NCBI GenBank assembly: GCA_029255685.2 | Contig: CM055313.2 | Coordinates: 76,300,641 to 76,364,640 of the forward strand | Direction of reading: 5' to 3' | DNA: 64,000 bases | Source: Silene conica | Taxonomy: Eukaryota; Streptophyta; Magnoliopsida; Caryophyllales; Caryophyllaceae | Shown here: positions 1 through 11,167 of the stretch, one piece after another | How the letters are laid out: each line of letters opens with the position of its first letter | How positions within the stretch are numbered: position 1 is the stretch's first letter | Translations under genes and position numbers: made by a program | The notes under the pieces: model-generated | The model's database searches: none | What the model was told of the DNA's origin: nothing | What the model saw: the letters and a program-made list of their open reading frames with translations, nothing else

Positions 1-506
1 CTTAAATATATACTGTAAAAGATTGGATGCTCATAATGTTTATCTAATCAAAAGTTTGGATGATCATAATGTTTATCTAATCCCATATATATTCCCGTGT
101 AATTTGCACGTCGTTGAAATCAGTATATTTACAAATAAAGATTTAGAAATTTTAATTTACAAATAAAGATTTCGAAATTTTTATTTTGACAAAGTTCTTT
201 TAGGTCGAATTAATTACATAGGAAAAACAATTCAAAACAATAAAAATAACAATAATCGTGACAAAATACTAATAAACGTAACAATAATTGTGGCAAAATA
301 TTAATAATCTGTTACAAATGTTTAGTAAATTGTGTAAAATAAATTTTGATTATATATTATGATAATGTAGGTATTGATTAATAAAAACATTTTTTTTTAC
401 GAATCGGTTTTGTCAAGGCTTAGTGCGGCCGTAAATATGAGCTTTCATAACACTACCAACGTGACAATATATATAATCCCGTAAAATTCACGGGTAATAA
501 AACTGG
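1..506 (+). mobile_element. Helitron-derived sequence with a 3' terminus
   Basis: AT-rich sequence ending in a Helitron-like 3' terminus. A short hairpin (stem cccgt...acggg, 478-494) is followed about ten bases later by CTGG (503-506) and a host T, which fits the CTRR|T rule of Helitrons. No 5' end is visible, so the element probably begins outside the window. A short direct repeat containing 'cataatgtttatctaatc' lies at about 34-80. There is no coding signal. Confidence 0.45.
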
Positions 507-845
507 TTTTGTTGAACTCAGTGTCAGACCAACTTGGCTTAGTAGAATCACTACCTATATACTACTACGTTAACTATATGTACTAACTTCCTTGAAAACT
601 ACTCGGCTATATAGATCTAGTAGTTTAGGACTGGTTACACTACATTAGCTTGATGTTCATAAATTATCATATTTATTAATGTGGTTTCTTTGTTTCCAGA
701 ATCTTGTGTCATAACGGTTGTAAGTACTCATGTAAGGTATAATTTCCGGATTTCGTATGCTTCACAGAGTCATTTGCCTATTCAGCTACCATTGGGGCCG
801 TTGATAAACCATGAATAATGGGAGCACGAGTTTGCGGGTGAAAAA
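507..845. other. noncoding spacer
   Basis: AT-rich spacer between the Helitron-like terminus and the first small ORF. I see no gene, terminal repeat or RNA signal in it. Confidence 0.5.
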
Positions 846-1304
846 GTGAGAAAATTTTGGGACATGTTAATGAAGGCGAACCAGAATGGTGTCCCATTAT
901 GGAATTGGATAATGTTGAGAATCGATCAACCTTCCACCTTTCGATGGTTGTATCAAAATATTTTGGGACAGCGTCTTAGTTGCTTCACATTCATGACTGT
1001 GATTAAGATTTTCATTGATTATTCAAACAGTGGTGAAACTCCTTACATGGAAAGAGCGTTGCAGATGGAGGATCCAAGAACGGGTAAGCCGTTCTCCCAT
1101 GTTGTTTTTATCGTGGGGGAATACAAGGACGATTCGTTGTTCAACGTTAATGAAGTTGTTGAAATATTACGAATTTATCAGAATGTGGGTGGTGACCATA
1201 ATAGGAGTTTCTTACTGAATGGGCTGAACGTAGTGCGACACAGCCTGCTACTCGAATCTTATTGCGGAGAGGCTTATGCGGCTAGTGTCGCACTACAACA
1301 ATAA
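846..1304 (+). CDS. unrecognised 152-codon ORF, 3' part tandemly duplicated
   Basis: An open frame of 152 codons that I cannot assign to a family. It has no recognisable catalytic motif, signal peptide or membrane segment. The frame was chosen because the last 65 or so codons are repeated almost unchanged in the following 256-bp duplicate (second open stretch 1276-1560), ending in the same Ala-Ser-Val-Ala-Leu-Gln-Gln and a stop. The second copy carries substitutions (for example Gly to Asp in 'NVGGDHN') but no stops. This could be a fragment of a transposase or of a decayed plant gene, and it lacks an obvious promoter. Confidence that it encodes a functional protein is low. Confidence 0.25.
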   Translation: MRKFWDMLMKANQNGVPLWNWIMLRIDQPSTFRWLYQNILGQRLSCFTFMTVIKIFIDYSNSGETPYMERALQMEDPRTGKPFSHVVFIVGEYKDDSLFNVNEVVEILRIYQNVGGDHNRSFLLNGLNVVRHSLLLESYCGEAYAASVALQQ

Positions 1305-1622
1305 GCAGCCAACATCGTTATACCAAGCCATCCGAGACCCTATGTGCAGGTTCCACGTTTACCGTATCGTGGGGGAATACAAGGACGATTCGTTGTTCAA
1401 CGTTAATGAAGTCGTTGAAACATTACGAATTTATCAGAATGTGGATGGTGACCATAATAGGAGTTTCTTACTGAATGGGTTGAACGTAGTGCGACACATC
1501 CTGCTTCTCGAGGCTTATTGCGGAGAGGATTATGCGGCTAGTGTCGCACTACAACAATAGGCAGCCAACATCGTTATACCAAGCCATCCGAGACCCTACG
1601 TGCAGGTTCCACGTTTACCGTA
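1111..1622 (+). repeat. tandem duplication, 2 x 256 bp
   Basis: Copy 1 (1111-1366) and copy 2 (1367-1622) align at a constant offset of 256 bases with only a few substitutions. Both begin 'tcgtgggggaatacaagg' and both contain 'gcagccaacatcgttatacc' near the end. The duplication includes the last third of the upstream ORF and its stop codon. Confidence 0.95.
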
Positions 1623-2118
1623 GGGAAAAGTTGGCGATGCTTTGTTTATTTTAATGTTCGGATAATCGTTACTTTGTTTTTTATTTTCTATGAATCGTCT
1701 TAATTTAATATTGTCTGGACAAAGTTTGAACTCAATTATGTTATGTTTTAACCAAAGTTGGACATGGAGATCAGTTTGCTAAGTTTGAACTCATATATGT
1801 TAAGTTTGATTGGTTGTGAAGTTGTCTTGATGATGAATCTTGTTGCTAATTGAGTACGAAGTATATCAATCTTGGATGTTCCAAAGTTAGCGTCTTTTAA
1901 TTTAGTGTGAAACAATTGTTGTTTATATACTGTATTAGTTATCTTATGGTGTCAATCTATGATGTATCATGTATGTATCAACTATCAGGGGCAGAACTAA
2001 GGTGGTTAATAAGGGTAGTCGTCATACGAGCAGTAGTCTGTCATGTATTTGTTAATTGTTTTGTGCATTTGCTCCAAATTTATGTTCTCATAATGGGAAA
2101 TTATTTAATAGCTAATCG
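1623..2118. other. noncoding AT-rich stretch
   Basis: No gene is supported. A 133-codon open frame starting at 1907 has low-complexity hydrophobic content, resembles no family I know and runs straight into the Helitron-like repeat array. I treat it as a chance ORF. Confidence 0.5.
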
Positions 2119-2679
2119 TATTTATATAAATACAAGAACATTTCAAGTATTCTCATTCATCCACGTTGTCCTAACATACAAATTTATTTTAACGAAAAAT
2201 ATGGGACTCGCGATAAATAACATGGAATTAATTACTGAAAAACATCTATGTTTATATTTTGTACGTAAATTATTATGTATATATTTTGTAGGTAAATATT
2301 ATGAATGAATAACGAATAATAATTGATCGAAAATAATTCACGTTAAATTTTAATTACGATAATAAATTACAATAAAGTAAAACGATCTTATCTATACAAA
2401 TGTAAGAACATTTAAGCATGCTAATATATTCACGTCATCATATACAATTTATTTTACAAAAAGTGTGGGACCCACGACCAAAAACCACATAATAAAGTTT
2501 TGTAAAACGTCTATGTTTATGTTTTGTATGTAAACTAGTTTTATACCTGTAGAATAAATGTACATGTCTATTTTTAGATATTTGATTATTCATAAATTTG
2601 TTTGACTAATTAATACAAATATAATTCAATATAAAAATTACGTGAGACATATATATAAATTATTTTAAATTATAAATTA

Positions 2680-2992
2680 CTCCCTCCTATTCCATATTTT
2701 GTTCCCCTTTGTTTTTGACACAAATATTAAGGTGAGAAATAAAATATGTGTAAAAAAATGGGTGGGGTTTGGTTATAGGAGAGAAGGATGAATAATTAGG
2801 AATTAAATAAGAAATTGTGGGGCCTAAAGCATTAAAAAGGAATAAAATAGGAGTAAAAAAGGTGGGTGGGGTTTGATAATAGGAGAGAGAAATTAATAAA
2901 ATAAGAATAAAAGTTTCCAAAATAGGAAAGGGGAAGAAAACCTGAATAATCCGTTTTAGGAAATAGGGAAGAAAATATGGAATAGGAGGGAG
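2680..2992. mobile_element. Stowaway MITE (313 bp)
   Basis: Terminal inverted repeats 'ctcctcc'-type: the left end is ctccctcctattcc and the right end is its inverse (ggaataggagggag), flanked on both sides by TA (2678-2679 and 2993-2994). The interior is noncoding and forms an imperfect hairpin. TIR and TA duplication are those of Stowaway elements, which are mobilised by mariner-like transposases. Confidence 0.82.
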
Positions 2993-3643
2993 TATTAAAA
3001 TAGGCCATTTTTTCCACCATAAAATCCAATCTATTTCATTAATAATATAAAAGATAAATTTTATTTGTCATGATTTTAGAATTAACAGATTTTTTATTAG
3101 AAATATTGATCCCGTAATTTTTTATTATCTATATAGTTGTGTATTTCTTTTAATTGTCAATTTTTTATCCTAATTTGTTTTACTCGTACTTGTGTTTTTA
3201 ATATGTAACTTATTTATTATTCTTATTTTATTTGTAATAATTATTTGTAATTTTTAATATACAATAAAATTTTATTGTTAAATTATATGGGAGAGAGAAT
3301 AATTAAAAATGATAAGAAGAAAGAGCGTAATAAAATATTTCATAGAAAATGAGGGTCCTACACAAATTTAAAAAAATTTATCCCTTAAAAAAATCAACCA
3401 ATAGAATGCATTAAATGTTATTACTTTTATAGAAAGGGGATGTTTAGGTATAGGTTTATACGTAAATATTAATGAATAACGAATAATGAATAATTTAAAT
3501 CGAAAATAATTCATGCTATATTTTAATTACGATAATAAATTAGATCAATCTTATCTATATAAATATAAGAATATTTCAAGCATTCTTATGTATTCACGTC
3601 ATCACATTTTTTTACAAAAAATGTGGACCTACGATAAATAATA

Positions 3644-3957
3644 CTCCCTCCTATTCTCTGTTTTCTTCCCTATTTCCTTAAACGTATTATTCAGGTTTTC
3701 TTCCCCTTTCCTATTTTGGTAACTTTTAATTATATTTTATTGATTTTTCCCTCCTATCACCCAACCCCACCCAATTTTTTTACCCATATTTTAGTCATTT
3801 CATCAATGTTTGGGGCCCACAATTCATTATTTAACTCCTAATTATTATTCCTCTCTCCTATTCCAAACCCCACCCAACTCTTTCTTCATTAAAAAAACAT
3901 TTTTCCTTGAGTATCGTGCCCTCTCCAAATGAGAAGAAAACCCAGAATAGGAGGGAG
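3644..3957. mobile_element. Stowaway MITE (314 bp) inside the repeat array
   Basis: Left end ctccctcctattctc and right end aataggagggag, with TA flanks at 3642-3643 and 3958-3959. It interrupts one Helitron-like unit between 'cgataaata' and 'aattaattactg', so it inserted after the array formed. It is the same family as the element at 2680 but in a different arrangement. Confidence 0.82.
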
Positions 3958-5539
3958 TACATAATTAATTACTGAAAAATCTCTATGTTTATGTTTTGTA
4001 CATATTTATGTGTATGTTTTGTATGTAAAAATTAATGAATAACAAATAATGAATAATTTAAATCGAAAAATAATTCAGGCAAAATTGAATTACGATAATA
4101 AATTATATCAATCTTATCTATATAAATACAAAAATATTTCAAGTATTCTCATACATCCACGTTATCACATACAATTTTTTTACAAAAAATATGGGACCCA
4201 CGATAAATAACACAATTAATTATTGAAAAAACTTTATGTTTATGTTTTGTACGTCAATCATTACATATATGTTTTGTACGTAAATAATATTAATGAATAC
4301 CGAATAATGAATCATTTAAATCGAAAATAATTGGGGACAAATTTTAATTACGATAATAAATTACAATAAATTAAATCAATCGTTTCTATATAAATACAAG
4401 AACATTTTCAGCATTCCTATGTATCCACGTCATCACATATAATATTTTTTTTAAAAAAAGTGTGAGATTCACGACAAATAATACGTTATTAATTTTTTTA
4501 AAACGTCTATGTTTATGTTTTTTTATGTAAATGTTTACGTATATGTTTTGTACGTAAATACTCCATATTAGCCATAATAAGTGTCCTATTGTTGGGATGA
4601 TACAAAAATTAAGAAAAGTAGTTAAATAATGAAAAATAATGTGTGGTATAAGAAGATTGAAGATAGGGAAGGTGTTAGAGCACCCACAATGGGCTCTTCA
4701 CCCATTTTCATGAGGTTGGTGAAAAAAAGAAAAATGGGTGATGTGGACAAAGTAGTAGAAAAAGAAAGTGTAAAATTGGTGATAATTTTCACCACATCAT
4801 GTCATTTTGCAATTTCTTATACTTTTTTAATAATAAATTAATAGTAGCATTCAATATGATGCAGCAAAAATGAAAATGAATGATAGCATTGTACATGCCG
4901 CCAATATCCAACACAAACATTTTACAAAGTTTCCAACGATACATTTTGTAATTATTTACTAATTTGCATTGTTTTTAAAAAAATATCATAATTCATATTT
5001 TCTCCTCATCTATAAAAGGAGTCAAATATCAACGGTTTTACTAATGCGTGCCCTATAGACATACATTAATACTTAATTAGGCACATGTTAGTTATTATTT
5101 TCTTATTATCCATAGATAAAATATTTTAGTTATCTAAATTCTCTCATAAATCTCACTCCTAAATATTCTTGTATCTCCTCAATATTTTTCTCCCTCTCTC
5201 CTCAGATTTCATTCCACACGTCATTCTTAGCGTGTCATTCATTCATTTTTGATTTTTTTTTTAAATTCTACCTAAACACCTATTTTCCTTAATCAACCTA
5301 AACAATTAATTGAAATTTGTTGATACTAAAATAATATTAATTGAGTATAATGAAAATGATCCATGAATGTCATAATAACTAAAAGCAATTTTAATCTTCT
5401 CAAATAAATTTGAAGATACAAAATAAAAATTTCAAATGATACAATAAAAGTCTCTAAATTTATTCTACTCCTTTAAACAAAAAATGGGATTTAAGCCTTC
5501 TCTTATTTGGGAGTCCTTTTTCCTCTTCTTAGTAGCAAA

Positions 5540-7760
5540 CGGGACGATATTTACATGAATGTTCTCCTTTTCCGGACAAGTTGTAATTTTATGCCCGGAC
5601 TTCTTACAAAAAGAACAATTTTTAGATTGCCTTTGTGCAGCTTCTTTTCCACCTATTTCTCGCCTGAATTTCGGACGACCTTTAGTTTTTCGAAACCGGA
5701 GGATTACGAATGTGATTATCCTCGCCCAAATTAATGATTTCAGAACTCAATACTTCACTATATGAAATTCTTTGATTGATCGGCGGAACGATTACCATGG
5801 TATGGAACTCATCGCGACACCATCGTAAGGGTAAATATCTCACTGGTATTTCAAAACGGTCTTTATGTATGAATACAGATAATATATGCCGACGAAGAAT
5901 ACCCCAAAACTCAAAAAGCTTACAACTAATATTGTCGCAATTCCAAACGACATTATGCTTTTGTGTACGTTGCTCCTTAAAGTGTTGAACAATGAAAACA
6001 TGAGTGTGATCTCCGCATACCGTATATTGTGTAGCCCTTTCAAACTCTTCCTGAAACTTTTAGAAAGAAAATGTTGTAAAAAAATTATACACTTGCTCTT
6101 CCAACGATGATAAAGTTCGCAAAGAAGATCCCTATATGTATCCAACATGGTATGGCGGTGTAGTTGAGTTTGCCCAATATCCCAACTGCTAGATCAATAT
6201 GCGCTAATTTATATGAAATCAGTTAGAAATGTATCAACATAGATAAAAAGAAAATACTATTAAAAATGTAGAATAATAAAAGATTTCAAATATTTACATG
6301 TTTAATAAGTTGAGTCAAACATGACCGTGAAGCGTTTCACAAAATTATTGACACTCCCACATCTTCCTGTTATTGTCATACCACCAATAAAATAATCACG
6401 AAGGTAAGTCGACACCCAATTTTGCCTAATCTTATATAAACCATGTACATGCTTATTTCCTTGTAAATTAAACTTCGATACCAGAAGAGGTCACTCTTAT
6501 TCGAATTCATCAACATTGTCTAATTGATAAAGTCTATAGAAATCTAAACATCGATTTCTAAAAAGAGCCGTAAACCAAGTAGAAAATTTAGATGTAATAT
6601 GCCATATGAAATAAGCATGTTTTTTAGATGACATTTCTATGGAGATTGCTTCTGACATCCATGGATCCTGATCAGTAATAATTGTCATTGGCGGCTTCTT
6701 CATCAGTTTAACAAATAAAGGTCTAACAACAAGTAAAAAATGTGTAAGAAGTATATATAACATTATAACTTTACAACATCGTAAAAAGGGAGATATTTAT
6801 AGAACATGTGTACCTCTATCAACCAACAAAAAGTAGTCTGCGTTTCTCTTCGGATAAGAGCACAACCAAATAATATAGTCCTCCCATGATTATCAAGGCC
6901 AATAATCAAAAATCATATCATATAAATAATAAATTCACCCTATAAGTTGTATCAAACCCAGTAGAATCTCCGTACTTTTGGTACAAATCAAAGCAGTAAG
7001 TAGGTGACCAAAATATATTCTCAAGTCTATTTTCATTGTCAATAGTAAAATCAAATTGAAAGTTAGGGTTCTCAATTTTAGCGCTCTTACAAAATTCAAA
7101 AAGTTCCATAGCGTCGTAGACCAAATTCTCTTGTCGCTTTCTGCTAAAAAATTATGAACATCTTTCTTAAAAAATGGTAAATCCCCATACTTCATATATT
7201 TATGAAGCTCCATCACTCGTATTATTTGCCTGATTGAAAGACCAGCATTTTTATACAACATAAGTTGTTGTTCATCTTCTTTTGATATGGAGCGATAAGA
7301 AGGAAGAAATCGTACTTGAATAGGTGACAAAAGTTGATAGTTATGATGTGAATTAAATTGGGTAACATGCCACTCTTCAAGAAAAAATTTCACATGACTT
7401 TTGTAGAGTTATTCGCATAAAAGCGTTACAACCACACCTCGTTGATGGTTTGTTTCGCTGCTCCTTAGAAGGCCCCACCATTTTCACTCTAGGAAATCCT
7501 TCTCGGCGCCAGAAAAAATCTCGCCTGAACATTTTTCCGTTCTTAGTTTCAAATCTACCTCTGCGAATTGAAACCCCACTTTTTCTAGCAAAATTTTCAT
7601 AAAACAAATAGGCCTCCTCTTCACTTAGAAAACAATGACCAACAAAGGGTTCAAAAGAATTTTTATCAATACATCTTCTCCATTATTAATCAACTCACAT
7701 AATTCATCTTCTGGTTCATTGTTTAAGTCAAACAAATTAATTACATTTGACCTACATACA
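5540..7760 (-). pseudogene. FAR1-RELATED SEQUENCE (FRS)-like pseudogene
   Basis: A nearly complete but broken FAR1/FRS protein, a MULE-transposase-derived transcription factor family. In order on the minus strand: FAR1 DNA-binding domain with 'RRDFFWRREG' and 'CGCNAFMRI' (about 7660-7377); linker with 'SISKEDEQQ' (7393-7130); MULE-type domain pieces with 'FDTTYRV' (about 6950), 'NHGRTILFGCAL' (about 6870) and 'TDQDPWMSEAI' (about 6690); 'GRCGSVNNFVKRF' (about 6330); a SWIM-like region 'LFEFWGILRRHIL' (about 5900); and a C-terminal zinc knuckle CSFCKKSGHKITTC (about 5590). Several frameshifts and stops separate the pieces (for example near 7660, 7390 and 6920), and the SWIM cysteine pattern is incomplete. 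FRS proteins are nuclear and usually 600-900 residues long. It lies inside a transposon, so it is probably captured or inserted DNA and not a resident gene. Confidence 0.9.
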
Positions 7761-7903
7761 CAAATCATAGAAAAATATTAGTACGTGAGACTTATTGGAA
7801 TAATATGTTTGACAACATTAGAGGCACGTAGCAAATAAAATGTGAGACTTATTGCAATTGTATCACTACTACTAATAGGTCTTCCTTCTGACGGATATAT
7901 CCG

Positions 7904-8330
7904 TCACAAGTTTGAAGCAAGTGAAAACAAAAGCCTTCTTAATTTGTTGGAATCATTTAGTGTAGGGTGTATCAAATTGGTATGTATTTTTAGTTCACCT
8001 CTCACGACCCATCGTTTGACCGTACCAAAGACAACTTTCAGTTTTTTGGCTATTTTGCGCATTGATGAACGATTCTTGAAAGGCATGCTCCTTATCATTT
8101 CAATGTTTATTGGCACCGTTGGTGCATTAGAGTTGCCCAACTGTCGACGAGGTAAACGGAAAGCTTCATCATTTAATATTTCTCTTACTCTTTTCCACCA
8201 AACTCATACGGTCTTCCGAGATATTGACCATTTCAGTGCTACTTCAGCAGTTTTTCCCTTGTCAACAACTCCTTTTACGCAGTTCGCCAACAACCAACGA
8301 GCAAGGCCTTCCTTTTCTCTCTCTTTTTAA
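7904..8330 (-). pseudogene. mariner-like transposase, N-terminal fragment
   Basis: The reverse strand encodes the two helix-turn-helix segments typical of plant mariner-like transposases. The first is a 'LLANCVKGVVDKGK...EVALKWSISRKTV' segment, with an in-frame stop after it. The second is 'SSMRKIAKKLKVVFGTVKRW...GELKIHTNLIHPTL'. The DDE catalytic part is absent: the reading ends at about 7904, next to a perfect 16-bp palindrome (gacggatatatccgtc, 7890-7905). Mariner-like transposases mobilise Stowaway MITEs, three of which lie within 5 kb, but this copy is clearly dead. Confidence 0.75.
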
Positions 8331-9253
8331 GTGTTTTCTGTCCATTTATGGACCTACTAATCTATTTTTTTGATTTTTTTTTACAGCAAAGGTAAATAAA
8401 AAGCAGTGAGGGGGGATTATGTTTTGAAGATTATTTTGGATAAAAATTTGGTTCTTCAAGTAAAACAGTGTGTTACTTATAGTTGTAGTGACAGTGTTTA
8501 AAGGTTGTAATTTGTTTAGGATGATGTAATAATGGATGATGTCAGTATTGGAGTTATAAAACAGTTCATTTAAGCGGCAAATCCAACTTTTCCCAAATGT
8601 TTGTACAGTAAAATTTTCCCACTAAAATTTTTGGAGGGGATTTTTGAATGTGTATGTTAGTAGTATGTTAAACACTTTTGTTTACTTTAAGTCAATGTTT
8701 AATTAACCACACAATACTAATGTGGCCTCGACAAAACTTCCCAACTTTACCCCTTACTTTTCCACCTTTTTCTTAAATAACCACTTTTTCCGTCCGTTAC
8801 CTTTTGTCTGGATCGAATGAAGTATATGATTATTAATAATTATTATGAAATAAAAATAAATATAAGTATGAGATAGTGAAATGTTGATGTGGATATTGTG
8901 GGGTATAATAAAGTATAAAAGAGAAGAAAAGTTGAGTGTTTTTTTGAAATATTTTGGTGAATTTTGGTGGTGAGTATAAATGTGAGGTGGATGGTGAATT
9001 GGAGAAAGAAAAAAAATGAAAAAGTATAGGGTGAAAATCGGTGAAATTTCATTGATGCGGATGGTCTTATTGATTATAATTGGGGTAGAGTGAATAAATA
9101 AGTAGTGTTGTGGGGTAAGGTGGAGTATTGTTGTGGTTTGAAATGATTAAAATAAGTATAAAAGTTTTCTAAATATAGACAATGAGACACTTTGATAAAT
9201 AGACCGAAATGGACAATGAGGCACTTATTAGTTATTATGTGTAGAAGGGAATA

Positions 9254-10579
9254 TTAATGAACAATTTAAATCGGAAATAATTTAGGTCAAAACTAATTAC
9301 GATAATAAATTACACAAATCTTATTTATATAAATATAAAAACATTTCAAGCATTTTTATGTATCCACGTCATCACATAAATTTGTTTTACAAGAAAATGT
9401 GGGACCCACGATAAATAATACAAAATTATTTAATTAAAAACATACTATATGCTTATGTTTTGTACATACGTATGTGTTTTGTACGTATGTATTAATTAAT
9501 AATGAATAATGAATAATTTAAATCAAAAAATAATTCTGGCCAAGTTTTAATTACGATAATAAATTACACCAATATTTTCTATATAAATACAAGAACATTC
9601 GAAAATAATTAGGGCCAAATTTTATCTACGATAATACATTACAATAAATTACGGCAGTTGATTGAAATTCGGTCTAAATTTCAAACTACAATAATAAATT
9701 ACGATAATAAAATACAAAATATAAACGAGAGTGTGAACTAAAAATAAATAACATGAAGTTGTAAATAAAATACCAAAAATTACACCAATTGATAAAAATT
9801 AGTGTTGTTACAAAAATAACAGTATTTGACTGAAGTTATTAGATAGTAATAAACTATCAATTTACCAAGAAATTTAAATATTAAATACTAAATGCAACTA
9901 TAAATTAACTGTAAATGGAAAATACTAGAATTTCTTTTTTAAAATAAGCTATTACTTACGTCATGAATATATTTAAACGGATATAATTTTTTGTAGATTA
10001 AATCATTATTGATATTCAATATATATAACAATTAATGTAGTCTACCATGAAATTTTCCAATATTTAAAATGATATTTAGATTGTCTTAATTAATCTTATA
10101 ATTATGGTTTTTGAATCGTATTGCAAACTTTTTAAATTTTGATAATTGTTTTTATTTTATAGGATATTTACATTTTTAGTTATGCATTATTTTCCGTAAA
10201 TTGGATTTAATATAATATATATCATGTGTTTAACATTGCATTCGTGCATTTTTTACACGGATTTAAAACATGTGTAAGCTTCAAACACATATAATTTTTG
10301 CACGTTTTTAACTTATTATCATTATAAAACAAATAGAGTATAAAATATGTATGTATTTTGGATAATATTTGTAAGTGTTTATATCAATATTCTTGAAACA
10401 TACTCGTGCAATTTTGCATGGTTGAAAAGTAGTGAAATCATAATTCAAATTAAAAATATTTAATAATACCTTAATTATAATCGAAACATCATTTTTTATT
10501 TTTTTACCTTCTTTGGTAATAAGTTAATAACAACATTTGAAGTAGCCAACCCGTGCAATTTACACGGGTTTAAGATTAG
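9254..10579 (+). mobile_element. Helitron-like sequence with a 3' hairpin end
   Basis: Two further Helitron-type 5' units start near 9319 and 9590. The stretch ends in a clear 3' structure: hairpin cccgtg-caattta-cacggg (10551-10567), then 'tttaagattag' and a T. The terminal TTAG is one base off the CTRR consensus. The nearest plausible complete element is about 1.25 kb (9319-10579). No Rep/helicase coding remains. Confidence 0.5.
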
Positions 10580-11167
10580 TTTATCCTAAAGTATGTTCTC
10601 TAGCTGTAAAACTTTTTTGAATAATGAAATTCTGGATATACTCAGTATTAGTCTACTGCTACTTGTACAACAATATAATTACCTCAATGCCTTTAAACTC
10701 CCATTTCAGGGTAGGGATCGGGAGTACACGACTTCAAAATTTTGTGAAAAAGAAAAAACAAAAACGAGAGTGTGAAATGGACGATTCATAATAAGATTGC
10801 TTCTAGAACTGCACCATACTTCAGAAAAATAGTAACATTTGCCTCAATCATAAATGGAAATGGATATGAACAAAACTATTGTGCTGATTTTAAGCAAAGG
10901 GGCATTGCAAATGTGCTGCATAGTTTGCTGTGGTTTAAACCAGAAATCAAGGGAAATGAAACAAATAGACGCATAAACCTTCAGAGATTTCATCGTAACA
11001 AGAATACTGCTTCCATTTTACAAGTAAGTTCACACATTACCATAAGAGTTTGACAGAAAACGAATCAAGGATTCCTGTACAACACTAGTTATATACAGGA
11101 AATTAGGAAGTGAGGAGGTCGACCTGATTGACTGCTTCATACTTAGATATGGGTATCTGAGTAATGA
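10580..11167. other. 3' flank of the peroxidase gene
   Basis: Sequence downstream of the peroxidase stop codon, including its likely 3' UTR on the minus strand. Two short plus-strand open frames (10593-10775, 10772-11053) have no recognisable content and are probably spurious. Confidence 0.5.

Larger units (their letters stand above)
2119..4558 (+). repeat. array of Helitron-like 5' subterminal repeats
   Basis: At least five related units start near 2119, 2389, 3547, 4104 and 4379. Each begins with a Helitron-type 5' start (A|TC followed by 'tatataaatacaagaacatt' or a variant). Each then runs through 'cacgtcatcacata', 'gtgggacccacgataaataa', a 'tctatgtttatgttttgtacg' block and 'cgataataaattac' before the next start. 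Allowing for the Stowaway insertion at 3644, spacing is roughly 245-275 bp, except between 2389 and 3547, where other sequence intervenes. Similar starts recur at about 9319, 9590 and 61470. None of the units codes for protein. Confidence 0.55.
4678..9066. mobile_element. Harbinger-like 4.4-kb element with TTA flanks
   Basis: Left end gagcacccacaatggg and right end (inverse) gaccatccgcatcaatg are imperfect TIRs. Similarity continues further in (left 'cttcacccattttca', right 'tttcaccgattttca'). Both sides are flanked by TTA (4675-4677, 9067-9069), as expected for a PIF/Harbinger element. The interior carries no Harbinger transposase. Instead it holds a decayed FRS gene and a mariner-like transposase fragment, both on the minus strand. 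Ends are supported; the family assignment is inference. Confidence 0.45.
4561..9251. mobile_element. Stowaway MITE split by a 4.4-kb insertion
   Basis: The left part (4561-4674) begins ctccatattagccataataa and continues 'gtgtcctattg', the outer sequence of many Stowaway elements. The right part (9070-9251) contains the partner arm 'gacaatgaggcacttatta' in inverse orientation and a degenerate end. The two arms together would make a roughly 300-bp Stowaway. They are separated by a second element with its own TTA flanks. An alternative is that these arms are the ends of a longer mariner-like element, since a mariner transposase fragment lies inside. Confidence 0.5.

Noticed and set aside
1907-2308. 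133-codon open frame, plus strand
   Set aside because: Low-complexity hydrophobic content, no family resemblance, and it runs into Helitron-type repeat units.
7842-8330. 162-codon plus-strand frame
   Set aside because: It is the opposite strand of the mariner-like transposase fragment, whose helix-turn-helix motifs are clear on the minus strand.
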